From: Zeugodacus cucurbitae
Lineage: Eukaryota > Arthropoda > Insecta > Diptera > Tephritidae
Assembly (NCBI RefSeq): GCF_028554725.1
Contig: NC_071669.1
Coordinates: 58,771,001-58,835,000 of the forward strand
Reading direction: 5' to 3'
Length of the DNA stretch: 64,000 nt
Position numbers and translations under genes: made by a program. Below are positions 34,912-45,748 of the stretch, one piece after another; within the stretch, counting starts at the first letter, position 1; every line of letters starts with the position of its first letter. The notes below the pieces were generated by a model, which had not been told where the DNA came from, ran no database searches, and saw only the letters and a program-made list of their open reading frames with translations.

Positions 34912-34994
34912 GTAAGTTTAAGCATTACATGATCACTTTTAATTTAAATTATATTTTTATCTAATTATTTATATTTATTTATGATTATGCTATA

Positions 34995-35470
34995 CTACTA
35001 TCATAAAGAGAAAAGATGTGTATGTATGTTTGTAATGAATAAACTCAAAAACTACTGTGCCGATTTCAAAAGTTCTTTCACCATTGGAAAGCTACATTCA
35101 CCCCGAGTAACATAGGTTATATATATTGCTGGAATCTCAAATTTCTGGAAATAGTTCCCAGCTGAGGGCATCGAAAAGACTCCGTGATGGAGAATCTTAG
35201 TTTGAAACCAAAAATCGTCTAGTAAGTCATTCTCTTCGCAACGCAATCGCGTGCCAGAAAGTCGAGTAACGAGCGCTCGCAGCTGCTCGCTAAACAAAAT
35301 TTCAAAACCTCCCAAGTACACGCTTGTGAGTCGAGTACGGAGCATGTGCAGCGGCTTGAGGAACAAAATTTTAGAAAAATACAAGCTCGCATCAGGGCGT
35401 TGAACTCTGAGCGTTCCCAACGTCTTCATAATCAGAGAGAAAGACTACGGACACCAAAGATTAGAGGTTG
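34995..35470. repeat. Repeat-like segment, unidentified
   Basis: The stretch beginning ATGAATAAACTCAAAAACTACTGTGCCGATTTCAAAAGTTC and mentioning CACCATTGGAAAGCTACATTC has the wording of common insect dispersed repeats, and it contains internal near-duplicates (GTCGAGTA-CGAGC/GGAGC, GAACAAAATTT). The minus frame of 125 codons has no recognised domain. I cannot name the family. Confidence 0.3.
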
Positions 35471-35639
35471 TAATCAAGTTTTAGCTCATTGCAAATAAAA
35501 TATAATTTCATGTTCTAGTTTTCCTCATTTTTCTTTTTTCTAAATGAACCCACGCAAGAAAAGGGAAAGTACATATACATATATGTATCGGAGAGTGTGA
35601 TAAGTGTGTAAGAAGTTATAAATTTTGAAATGTTTGTTT

Positions 35640-36060
35640 AAACCCTTGCGAAGCCGGATCTATAATATTTAGGTCTGGGGAGTATGGTGGCCATTCCACA
35701 ACATTGAGAGTTTAGCTTTGTTTCCATGTTTTCAGACCGGACAAGCTGAATTTAGGCATTGTTATGCTGTGAATATCATTCTAGATTGCCAAAAATAATT
35801 AAGAAAACGGAACATCCACTTTTTCGAATTCGACTATATTTATTTGCATTCCCTAAACCGTTACAACTTTGACCCGAGTGTATTTGCGATCCTAATGGGG
35901 CCCATCCATGGCGCAACTCATTGAAATAAAAACTTTTTTATTTGGGTTTTCATAAATAAATGTATTCTCATCCGAAAATGTGAGATAATGCCACTCCTTA
36001 TAGCGTTTTTAGATAGGAGTTAATTGATCAATTTATAGGCCTCTGCTCGACTTAAACGCT
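35640..36060 (-). mobile_element. Tc1-like (DD34E-type) transposase fossil
   Basis: Minus-strand frames give VVEWPPYSPDLNIIDP, the third catalytic block of Tc1-like transposases, at about 35645-35700. Upstream in other frames lie SGLKTWK and DEWHYLTFSDENTFIY (about 35960-36005), the region of the first catalytic aspartate. Stops and frameshifts separate the pieces, so it is dead. The DNA that follows to about 36400 recurs at 39.6 kb and is probably the element's flank or terminal region. Confidence 0.72.
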
Positions 36061-36400
36061 TATTACGATCAATTTACCATACAAAATAAAATCTTCATTT
36101 ATTTTAAATTGGATTTAAATCGACTTGAAAATCAAATGCAACTCTGTGACAAAGACGTACGATATACGTTATTTGCCTGCGATTGGCTGAGTTTTTTGAT
36201 AGAAAGAAAGTTACGGTAGATGTCGCTGCTGAAAAATATTAATCAGCTGATGAAACTTACCAACTTCTTATAAAAAGCAAAAACAAAAACGTATAATAGC
36301 TGTTCGGTGATCGAGTAGCCGGCAGTATAAGAGGCAAAAAAGGGTTTCTCAATAAAATTTTAATTAATCAATTAATTTGGCTGTGTGAAAAAGCTATTAA
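36000..36400. repeat. Dispersed repeat, copy 1 (partner at 39.58-39.92 kb)
   Basis: Shared blocks with the partner, in the same order, include GGCCTCTGCT, GATCAATTTACCATACAAAATAAA, AACTCTGTGACAAAG, GGTAGATGTCGCTGCT, CCAACTTCTTATAAAAAGCA, GTGATCGAGTAGCCGGCAGT and AATTTGGCTGTGTGAAAAAGC. By eye the two are around 80% alike. It directly follows the Tc1-like transposase pieces, so it is probably part of that element. Confidence 0.75.
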
Positions 36401-38880
36401 ACATGTTCGAACTATTATTAGGTATTTTTCGCAACTTATTGAGAAGTTAAGCGCCATCTATCGAAAGCTTTGACTATAGCGCGTTCAATTGACCTAAAAA
36501 TATCCAAACACTGTTTTCTTGAAACACATTGAGCACATTTTGAGTCATAATTTTATAATGAATACTATTTTTATTTTAACCCATTGATTACTGAAAGTAT
36601 TTTTTGTAAATTTATACTTGATTTATAACAAGTAACTATCATAATATTACAACCAACAATCAAATTTTAAATAAATGTTTTAAAATTTTAGAAACACTAT
36701 TTGAATAGGGTTACCAGCTTTTTAAATAGCTTTAAACTGGTCAGCAGTACCTTCATCTAATATAATTAGTAAATTCGGGTATTATATGAGTGATATTTTA
36801 AATAATTGTGGTGTTAATGATTTTTATAGACTTTTTATCATTTAATTTGGACGAAATTATAAAATTTTGATGTCTTTATGTTTTTGTTTCCTTATTGACT
36901 TCTTTCGCCTTTTTTTGAGCAAAAACAATATATTTTATGACATATTTTTATTTATGTTCTACCATCAAGAACAAGTCGATATTCTCCTAATAAGAATATT
37001 TTTGAAGCGGCTTTAATGAAAATTGCGAATTCGTAAAACGTGGGCTGAAATACAGGTTATCTTTAAAAAAAATACTGGATACTAAGGTAATTGTAACTTT
37101 CGTATACTCGCTTGCACAGCTTGAGAGAAAAAGCAAACAATATGGAAATTAATAAATAAAAAGAGGGAACTCTCATTCGCTTTGCTCCACAAAAACGAGT
37201 AATCGATTGCAATAAATTCTTCGCAAATTATTTTCACAATTAATTCATACAATCTCACTCATTACTCTCATTTCATTTGAGTAGCTCTCGCATGTCACAA
37301 TGTATTAAAAGTGTTGTTTTAATTTACCAGCTTGTTGTTAAAAATAAAGCTGCTTTGATAAGCGTGGCATAAATTAAGAAAAGAAAAAAAAATTACGTTA
37401 AAATTAGATGAATTAAAGCTGCAGCAAAAATATCTGAAATTTGAATTGTTAATATTTTGAAGGAAGTTACACCATGATGTACTATTTATACAGTTGCTTA
37501 TCTTACCAACTAAAAGGACATAAAGCTAAATATATACAGCACACAAGCGTATGAATGATAAATGAATGACGCAAAGTGGACACTGTTATCAACGCATTGA
37601 CATATTTTTAAAGAAATATTTAACATAACTAATGTGCAGCAATAAACGGCTACTTCAATTAGCGATAATTTATATTCATATTTTTTTACTGCGCTTGCGC
37701 ATCAACGCTGTGAAATTGTAAACAAAAAAGTATTCACAAAAAAAAATCAACAATCAATGCAGCGAGTTCAATTACTCGCATAATTTTGAGGCAATTACGT
37801 ATGTGATAAAAGAGGAACAGTTTTGCCGTTCGCATTTTCGACTTGAATGAACAAAATAGTATGCAAATTTATGTAGCTTTATAAGGTAAATACTGAAGTA
37901 TACACAAATACATATATAAATGAAAAAGAGAGAATTCGAAATGTTAATCACCTCAAATATTTATTGACAGCGTAAATATCTTAAATGCCATATGGCAAGA
38001 GTGCCTGCCAGTTTTTTGAATGAGTAAAGCCTGTTTATTCAAATTGAGTAATACATAATGGCCAGTGGATTTTAGAATTATCAAAAAAGTGAATGAAGGT
38101 ACTCGGCTTACAGTTTCACTTGTTAGTATTTTGCTAATATATTTTCGAGAAATAATATTATTATATAAATTATTATTATTTTCGCTTAATCCCGAAATTT
38201 TGCGACTATGTTAATTTCGAGATTAAAATATGGCAAATTTTTAAAATGTGTCCGCTATATTTGTTCGCCATTTCGAATTTTGAAAAAAAAAACCGAATTC
38301 GTAATAAGCGACCCCGAAACCCCCGATTAACGAGTTTCAAACGCATCCGATGAATTAAAAAAAACGCTGTCCGCCATATTGGTTTTTTGGTTTTTCGAGG
38401 TTATGTCAAAACCCTGATCAGATGAGGTTAACAAGATTCGGATTCAGCGACTCCAAAAACATAAGGGGTCAGCATCAAACCCGAGATTATAAGAGTATAT
38501 ATTATTTTTGTAGCAAAATGAGAAATTTAGAATTTCATCAATAATTTCGTGTGTAGGACAATCCTGAAATAATTTCAGTCCCGAAATTTCGGGATTCTCA
38601 ATTTTTTTTCCAAAAATGGATATTGTAGTGAAAACGGTGTTTAATTCCGTTAATCCCGCAATAGCATAATCAATGTATGTCCCAATATATTTTAAATTAC
38701 AGCAATAATCATATGTCGAACAATTCCGAACTGATTCTGAGTTCTGAAATTTCGAGATTCTCTCTCGGCATCGCACTTTTATTCAAATGAGGGTATTATT
38801 AATCCTGAAGATGTCATTACCTAATCTCTAAATTATTTAGAATTCTATTAGAATTTCTTCTCTACTTCAGAATGATATAC
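36401..38880. other. Gene-free AT-rich DNA
   Basis: No gene or clear element is recognised. Around 38200-38780 several CCCGAAATTTCG/TTCGGGATT strings recur on both strands, suggesting an unidentified repeat. The frame at 38444-38776 (minus) follows these strings and has no domain. Confidence 0.4.
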
Positions 38881-38887
38881 AATGCAT

Positions 38888-39551
38888 ATATCGCTCATTT
38901 ACTTGAATAGTGTCACAACTCAAAAAAGTCGATTTTTCAGGAGAGCGATTTAAAGTTTTCAATTGTCTCTTATTTAGCAAATATAGAAAAATTCCAACTG
39001 TTTATTGACAAATCTAGTGGCCTGTAATATATTAAATACAATGTTGAGAATAAATTGACCAAATAGAGTGTACTAATGCTTTTTCTTGGGCATAAACGTG
39101 ACCCATTTTAAATTATGTCGTTATTTGTGAAAAAAATAATTCAATTTCGCCGTCATAAGTCAAATGTGTCGTTTTTGTTGAAAAAAAATCAATACGAAAA
39201 ATTTAATTACTTTTCACCAATATCGTTGTAATACAAAATGTGTCGTTCTTTCTGAAAAGAAAACCAAATTCACTCTATGACAATATGTGTTTGAACACAA
39301 AATATGTCTCTCTTTCAGATAAAAATCCATGCCTAATTCTGGCACAACTGAGAAGTGTCGTTATTGTAGTTAAAAAATAATCCAACATAACAAGTTTAAT
39401 AACGGCACATTCTTATTTCATGGTTTATTTTTCTACGCATCGGAATGAAATTTTTATACAATATGTACGCTGAAATTGCGCACATTTCTGCATACTCAAC
39501 TAAAAAATCGTGTTTTTGAGTTGTGACACTATTCAAGTAAATGAGCGATAT
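38888..39551. mobile_element. MITE-like element with ~38-bp terminal inverted repeats
   Basis: The left end ATATCGCTCATTTACTTGAA-TAGTGTCACAACTCAAAAA (38888-38926) is matched base for base by the reverse complement of the right end (about 39513-39551). The 664-bp interior has no long frame but repeats AATGTGTCGTT(C/T)TT(T/G) motifs about every 100 bases (for example near 39115, 39165, 39235 and 39305). A clear target duplication was not found. It lies about 25 bases left of the second copy of the Tc1-associated repeat. Confidence 0.82.
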
Positions 39552-39574
39552 GTATACTGACAGAGTTATAGCCT

Positions 39575-39925
39575 TTTCACAGAGGAGCTAATTGACCGGC
39601 CTCTGCTGGCTAATTAAGATCGATTTACAATACAAAATAAAGATCAACTTGAAAATGAAACGCAACTCTGCGACAAAGGCTGTATTTGCTTATATATACG
39701 TCCTTTGTCTGTGAGTTTTTCTTCACGCTAGACGACGGTAGATGTCGCTGCTAAAAATAGCAATGAGTTAATGAAACTAACCAACTTCTTATGAAAAGCA
39801 CAAACAAAAATGTATAACAGCTGATCGGTTATCGAACAGCCGGCAGTGCGAAGGGCAAAAACTGGTATCCCAATCAAAATTTTAATTGATTAATTAATTT
39901 GGTTGTGTGAAAAGCCTATTACCTA
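39575..39925. repeat. Dispersed repeat, copy 2 (partner at 36.0-36.4 kb)
   Basis: This contains the same ordered landmarks as copy 1: GGCCTCTGCTGG, GATCGATTTACAATACAAAATAAAG, AACTCTGCGACAAAGG, GGTAGATGTCGCTGCT, CCAACTTCTTATGAAAAGCA, GTTATCGAACAGCCGGCAGT and TTTGGTTGTGTGAAAAGCC. No transposase remnant was seen beside this copy. Confidence 0.75.
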
Positions 39926-40253
39926 GTACCAGAAACTATAATATAATAGGGGTATGCAGACCAGCTCTGTTAGTTCGTTAGTCGTTATTCGGAAGTCTTT
40001 TGCGTGCATTTTGTTTTGGTAACGAAGCACCGGCCAGATTTGTCTTAAACTTCTACATAGATGGACCTGAACCTTACATTCTTCTGATTTAATTCTTCTT
40101 TTTACTTCTGAAGTAGGAACATATACAAATAAGTACGAATAATAACGCCCTTTATATTAAATTATATGAATTTATGCACATAATTTAAAGCATCTAATAA
40201 CACTATTTTATTATTGACTTAAAGCAAATATTTCTAATTCTATGATATTTTAG

Positions 40254-40637
40254 CTATTTTTGATAAAAAAATAATGAAGCAAATCCAACAATAGCCAAGC
40301 TGGAAATAATACGAATGCCTGCAACTTTGCCACCAATTACTGATGATTGCTTTTGGTTTGACCTATTGACTACATTCAATGCAGCGGCAAGCCGCCGCAG
40401 TCTGCAATAAAAAATTCTTATCAAAGCAATGAAATATTGTAGTAGTTTTTCAAATTTAATAATTGGGTGGGGTGGCAACGCCTCCGCAGTTTTTTTTCGC
40501 TGTCTACTTAGCGAACTTAAATGAGGCCTCTGTGCTGCATTGTTGCAGACATTACATCGCGTACTTTTTGTAAATTTTTGTTGATTTGATTGCCAGCTTG
40601 CAGTTAATATTACAGAGTTCATTTGAGGAGAGTTCAT
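40254..40637 (-). CDS. Hypothetical 127-codon ORF with hydrophobic C-terminus, doubtful
   Basis: The minus frame runs from MNSPQMNSVILTASW to a hydrophobic end (IRIISSLAIVGFASLFF) followed by YQK, which would suit a tail-anchored membrane protein. A CNVC pair and a basic patch (RQRKK) lie in the middle. I recognise no family. Frames of this size arise by chance in this region, though the mixed amino-acid composition is above average. Expression or conservation would be needed to accept it. Confidence 0.15.
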   Translation of the reverse strand: MNSPQMNSVILTASWQSNQQKFTKSTRCNVCNNAAQRPHLSSLSRQRKKTAEALPPHPIIKFEKLLQYFIALIRIFYCRLRRLAAALNVVNRSNQKQSSVIGGKVAGIRIISSLAIVGFASLFFYQK

Positions 40638-40639
40638 AT

Positions 40640-42930
40640 AAAATAAAAAAAAATTTAATTTTTTGTAATTAATAAAAAAATTAAATTGGTAATTGATTAA
40701 TTTGGTTTTACTTTAATGGTAAAGTAATACTATTTTAAGCAAAAAGAAGCTGTTAAAGGGTACGGAAGAGTATAGAGGATTAATGACCAAGTTAGCCTCA
40801 GATTTCCGCATTTTAAATTTAAACTAATTAATTTAGAAGTATTTTGAAGAAAAATGAATTTTATTATTGCTATAATAAACTCAAAAAAATCGGATATAAA
40901 TACTTTAATTTCAATAATTATGATTGAGGTTAGGGTTTCATGATCTTCATCAGTTGACTCTTCGGCGTTTTGGTTCAATGGTTTGAAGAAGCGCACCCCT
41001 GAGAAATTAAGTAATCTCTGGAGTAAACAAATCTCATTTTCATGCCAACAAGAGTTTTCCAAGGTCTTCTTCTTAATGACAAGTTCTTGTTAATAACAAA
41101 TCCTCAGAGTCAAAGATCAGGTGAGAACAGCAACCAGCTGAATAAAGGCACAAGCCTTCAATAAGTTGATAATGGTTTTTATCAAAGAGGTGGGTTTCAA
41201 CTGAAGCAATCTGCTGTGGCTTTGATGCTGTTCTTTCACATGATATTTCCTCACTTCACAAATATTGTTTTAGTCTTGATCTTATTAGGGTTATTGCCCT
41301 GAATTCTTCTACTCGATAATAATGCCCAACTCAATCAGAATGAAAGTAGCTTTAGTTCAAAGACACCAGAAAAGTAAGATTCCACACCTGGAGGCTTTTT
41401 CTATAGACTTTCAGATAAATCTAGACGTGTTTGTATGTATATATGTACATTGACCAAAAAAATTTCCTATGTATGAAAATAAGTGATTAAAGAATCGCAA
41501 ACAATCGCCGCCACCGCCGACAACGCGAAACGCCACGTGAAGGCAATGACCAATAAGGGGTCAACACAGTTCAACTGAGGGTCTGAAAGCTTGGCATTCA
41601 AACAAAAAAAGGCGAAAATAAGCAATGTAACATAGCGGAATACCAGGCGGCAACAACAGCATTACACAGCGGCAGCACTGACTGCGGTGAAATCGCTTCT
41701 ATTGTTGCCACCGCTGATTGAGTTTGTTGCAAATATCATGTTGCTGGCGGCGGGGGGTACGGCCCCATAAGCTGCCGCTGCTGCTGTTTTTGTGCGTTTT
41801 TGACTTTGATGGAGAACAAATCATGTACGAGACTGGCGAAAAAACACAAAAAAGTGAAAAAAAATTAAAAAGCAAAAATGTATAAAAAAATAATTTGAAA
41901 AAATAACAAAAAATTAAGAAAAAAATAAAATGAAATAAAATTAAATTTTACAAAAAAAAAAAACACCAAAAAAACTTTAGCAATAACTTCTGCGGTCATA
42001 AATTATCGGTAAAAGGCAATGCTGTGGCGCAAAAAAATGTTGGCATTTGTAGAAATTGTTAATTCATCATTTGTTTAAGTAATTGAAATGATTACAATCG
42101 AACCAGTAATCTCAAGCAAAAAGTCGAAAGAAAAACAAGCACCCAAATATAACAAATAACAATAATGGAAACGAAACAAAATCAGCATTGAACAAGTTTA
42201 AGCAAATATAACAACGTAGCTAATGGACATCAACTAAGCAGAACGCGGACAATACCGAATTTTGACTGATTACTGGTTTTGCGGTCTTCCTCATGCAATC
42301 TGCTGCGATCCATCTTCATGTTGCGGCAAATGGCAACAAATGAACGGTAAAATAAAAGCAATTTTGTTTTTCAAAAAATATTGTACATTTACTTTGGCTT
42401 TTGGCTTGCCAGCAGTTCAACAGTCCAGCAGTAATGAGCGCTTAGTTGTACAAATAGTTATTATTTTTTGATTGATGAGCTTTAATTGAATGATGTGCAG
42501 ATATTTGTTTACAATGAGTTTTTGTGTAAACATACATGTGAGAAAAAATCTATTGCAAAACATTTACTTTTGTTGAGTTTTTCATGGTTTTATTTGTTTA
42601 ATTTAATGTATTTGGCCATTAGTGGGATTATGTGGAAGGCAGTACGTGAGTTCAGCACGTTTAACCATTTGTGTATATACATATATACATATGTACTTAT
42701 TTGTTATTGAAACATTGGTGGGAGGCCAGTGTTTAGTGATATTCACGCCCAACATTTGTATAAACATACCTCAAGCCATTCTAAGGAGGATGCTTTGAAA
42801 GTAAACAAAAGACTTAAGCAACGAACTCGATTTCATACAAGTGGGGAGATTAAAGAAATTGTTGTTTCATGATTTTTAAATTATTGTAAAAAGATGATGT
42901 ATTAGTAAAATAAAAAAAAATAAATATATG
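40640..42930. other. Gene-free DNA with a GC-richer patch
   Basis: No gene is supported. Around 41500-41800 the sequence is richer in CGCCGCCACCGCCG, GGCAACAACAGC and CTGGCGGCGGGGGG and may be regulatory DNA or an untranslated exon. A poly-A/AAT tract follows (about 41850-41990). Frames at 40730-41062 (minus) and 42262-42710 (plus) lack domains. Confidence 0.4.
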
Positions 42931-42943
42931 TATATTTCGTATA

Positions 42944-44053
42944 TTGGTTGGCAAATATCTCCTTTCCGCTTTTTTGCTCTTTATGCTATGCTTTATAAAA
43001 AGTGTTACTTTTGAGTTCAACTTTACACCACCAAGGGCATTCGCCATGGACAGGAACAGGTGGTAATCACTTGGCGCTATGTCCGGGCTATATGGTGGAT
43101 GCGATAAAACCTCCCATACGAGCTCCCGTAACTTCTGACGAGCCAACAACGAAGTGTGTGGTGTGGCGTTGTCCTGATGGAACACTACACCCTTCCCGTT
43201 GGCCAATTCTGGACGCTTCTGGTCGATCGTCTGCATCAATCGGTCCAGTTATTCGCAGTAGATGTTAGAATTAAGCGTCTGGCCATATGGGAGCAGCTCA
43301 TAGTGGATGATTCCCTTCCAATCCCACCAAACACACAGCAAAACACTTCTGGCCGTCAATTCCGGCTTGGCCACTGTTTGGGACGATTCACCGGCCTTCG
43401 ACTACGACCGTTTTCGCTTGATATTATCGTATGTGATCCATTTTTGTCGCCAGTCACCATCCGCTTCAAAAATGGGTCGAGTTCGTTACGTTTCAGCAGC
43501 ATATCGCAGGCGTTGATTTGGTCCAGAAGGTTTTAATGTGTCAAATCATGCGGCTCCCAAACATCAAGCTTTTTTGTGTATCCAGCCATCTGCAGATGGT
43601 TTAAAATGGTTTGGTGACTAACTCCCATCTCCTGGGCGATGCCACGAGATGCACATGCCGGTCTAACTCGATGGGATAATGGGATAGATTTGATCGGTAT
43701 TCGTCGTCACAGGTCTTCCGCCGGCTGGCTTATCCATGGTGTCATTTTCACCCGCTCTGAGTCGTCGAAACCATTCTTCCGCAGTTCGAAGTTCCATCTC
43801 CCAAAACACCATTAATCTCACGGAACGAAGGAAAACTTTAAAATAGCGCGAATTTCGGCGTTAGCGATCTCCATGTACACACGTCTATAACTGTTGAACG
43901 CAATATCCAAACTAATCATGCATAGCGTCGTTTTGTAGGTTATGTCAAGACCTTTTAAATATGTATAGTATTGCCAGATACAAGCTCTGTAGCGCTTTAT
44001 ACATAGCCGCGAAATTAAAAAAAAAGGCGGAAGGAAGATATTTGCCAACCTAA
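42944..44053 (-). mobile_element. DD34D mariner with both termini, internally damaged (copy A2)
   Basis: Both ends survive: TTGGTTGGCAAATATCTCC on the left and the inverse of TTAGGTTGGCAAATATCTTCC on the right, about 30 bases each. The minus strand encodes MEIANAEIRAILKFSFV at the start. Further on come a catalytic second block FHQDNATPHT and third block HPPYSPDIAPSDYHLF, with 34 residues between the two aspartates (DD34D). The frame is broken, and near 42995-43010 a block present in copy A3 is deleted. It is inactive, and the best-preserved terminus pair of the A lineage. Confidence 0.88.
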
Positions 44054-44515
44054 TGTGATGAAATTATTTAATTAAAATTAAATCTTGATTTGAAAGTGGA
44101 TAAAAAAATATAAAAAAATATTTGATTTTTCGATTTAAAAAAAAAGTTAATTTTGTTAGTATGAGACTCTTTTTTACAGAAAATAATATTTAACATATGT
44201 TTTGGGATGTTTGTTTGTATTTGATTATAATTTTTAATTTTTTTTTTATTTCTCTATTTTATAAAACTTGCAAATTTTAAAATTAGAATGCAAGAAATTG
44301 CTATTATTATCCTTCTATCGCATGCTGATAATTTACAAGCACAGTACACATTTATTGATTACTTAAATAATTTTTTGTAATTTACCTCATAAATCAACAA
44401 TTAACAGATATTTATAGCATTTTTATTTTAATTTAAGTACATTTTACGAAATGTTGAAAGCTGGTTATCATATTTATAATTAAATAAAATACACTCTACC
44501 ATACATACATATGTA
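44054..44515. other. AT-rich spacer between two mariners
   Basis: This 460-base stretch separates two unrelated mariner elements that lie in the same orientation. No feature is recognised. Confidence 0.5.
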
Positions 44516-45748
44516 GGGTGATTTTTTAAGAGCTTGATAACTTTTTTAAAAAAAAAAAACGCATAAAATTTCATTTAAATGTTGACCGCGGCTGCGTCTT
44601 AGGTGGTCCATTCGGAAAGTCCAATTTTGGGCAACTTTTTCGAGCATTTCGGCCGGAATAGCCCGAATTTCTTCGGAAATGTTGTCTTCCAAAGCTGGAA
44701 TAGTTGCTGGCTTATTTCTGTAGACTTTAGACTTGACGTAGCCCCACAAAAAATAGTCTAAAGGCGTTAAATCGCATGATCTTGGTGGCCAACTTACGGG
44801 TCCATTTCTTGAGATGAATTGTTCTCCGAGGTTTTCCCTCAAAATGGCCATAGAATCGCGAGCTGTGTGGCATGTAGCGCCATCTTGTTGAAACCACATG
44901 TCAACCAAGTTCAGTTCTTCCATTTTTGGCAACAAAAAGTTTGTTAGCATCGAACGATAGCGATCGCCATTCACCGTAACGTTGCGTCCAACAGCATCTT
45001 TGAAAAAATACGGTCCAATGATTCCACCAGCGTACAAACCACACCAAACAGTGCATTTTTCGGGATGCATGGGCAGTTCTTGAACGGCTTCTGGTTGCTC
45101 TTCACCCCAAATGCGGCAATTTTGCTTATTTACGTAGCCATTCAACCAGAAATGAGCCTCATCGCTGAACAAAATTTGTCGATAAAAAAGCGGATTTTCT
45201 GCCAACTTTTCTAGGGCCCATTCACTGAAAATTCGACGTTGTGGCAGATCGTTCGGCTTCAGTTCTTGCACGAGCTGTATTTTATACGGTTTTACACCAA
45301 GATCTTTGCGTAAAATCTTCCATGTGGTCGAATAACACAAACCCAATTGCTGCGAACGGCGACGAATCGACATTTCACGGTCTTCAGCCACACTCTCAGA
45401 AACAGACGCAATATTCTCTTCTGTACGCACTGTACGCATTCGTGTGGTTGGTTTAATGTCCAATAAAGTAAACTGAGTGCGAAACTTGGTCACAATCGCA
45501 TTAATTGTTTGCTCACTTGGTCGATTATGTAGACCATAAATCGGACGTAAAGCGCGAAACACATTTCGAACCGAACACTGATTTTGGTAATAAAATTCAA
45601 TGATTTGCAAGCGTTGCTCGTTAGTAAGTCTATTCATGATGAAATGTCAAAGCATACTGAGCATCTTTCTCTTTGACACCATGTCTGAAATCCCACGTGA
45701 TCTGTCAAATACTAATGCATGAAAATCCTAACCTCAAAAAAATCACCC
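44516..45748 (-). mobile_element. Apparently intact DD41D ('rosa'-type) mariner element
   Basis: The 1233-bp element starts GGGTGATTTTTTAAGAGCTTG and ends with the inverse CTCAAAAAAATCACCC, so terminal repeats of at least 12 bases are present. TA flanks the left end directly; the right flank is GTTATA, so the target duplication is not perfectly clear. One uninterrupted transposase frame (44546-45637) fills it, with short spacers on both sides. DD41D mariners were first described as the rosa group in Ceratitis rosa and other tephritids, which supports the host assignment. Confidence 0.92.
44546..45637 (-). CDS. DD41D mariner transposase, full-length open frame
   Basis: The 363-residue protein has an N-terminal helix-turn-helix region (LTNEQRLQIIEFYYQ at the start, then a second HTH with RRRSQQLGLCYSTTWKIL around residues 92-110) that would bind the terminal repeats. 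The RNase H-like catalytic core follows: first aspartate in ILFSDEAHFW, second in WFQQDGATCHTA, third in CDLTPLDYFLWG. There are 41 residues between the second and third aspartates, against 34 in classical mariners. VNKQNCRIWGEEQPE and MHPEKCTVWCG are typical of the wider group. No stop or frameshift interrupts it, and its length is normal. The last residues run into the terminal repeat's A-rich spacer. Whether it is active cannot be told from sequence alone. Confidence 0.92.
   Translation of the reverse strand: MNRLTNEQRLQIIEFYYQNQCSVRNVFRALRPIYGLHNRPSEQTINAIVTKFRTQFTLLDIKPTTRMRTVRTEENIASVSESVAEDREMSIRRRSQQLGLCYSTTWKILRKDLGVKPYKIQLVQELKPNDLPQRRIFSEWALEKLAENPLFYRQILFSDEAHFWLNGYVNKQNCRIWGEEQPEAVQELPMHPEKCTVWCGLYAGGIIGPYFFKDAVGRNVTVNGDRYRSMLTNFLLPKMEELNLVDMWFQQDGATCHTARDSMAILRENLGEQFISRNGPVSWPPRSCDLTPLDYFLWGYVKSKVYRNKPATIPALEDNISEEIRAIPAEMLEKVAQNWTFRMDHLRRSRGQHLNEILCVFFF

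Noticed and set aside
43002..43536. Plus-strand ORFs over mariner copy A2
   Set aside because: They are antisense to the decayed transposase on the minus strand. Similar shadows occur at 51070-51291, 60371-60902 and 22804-23064.
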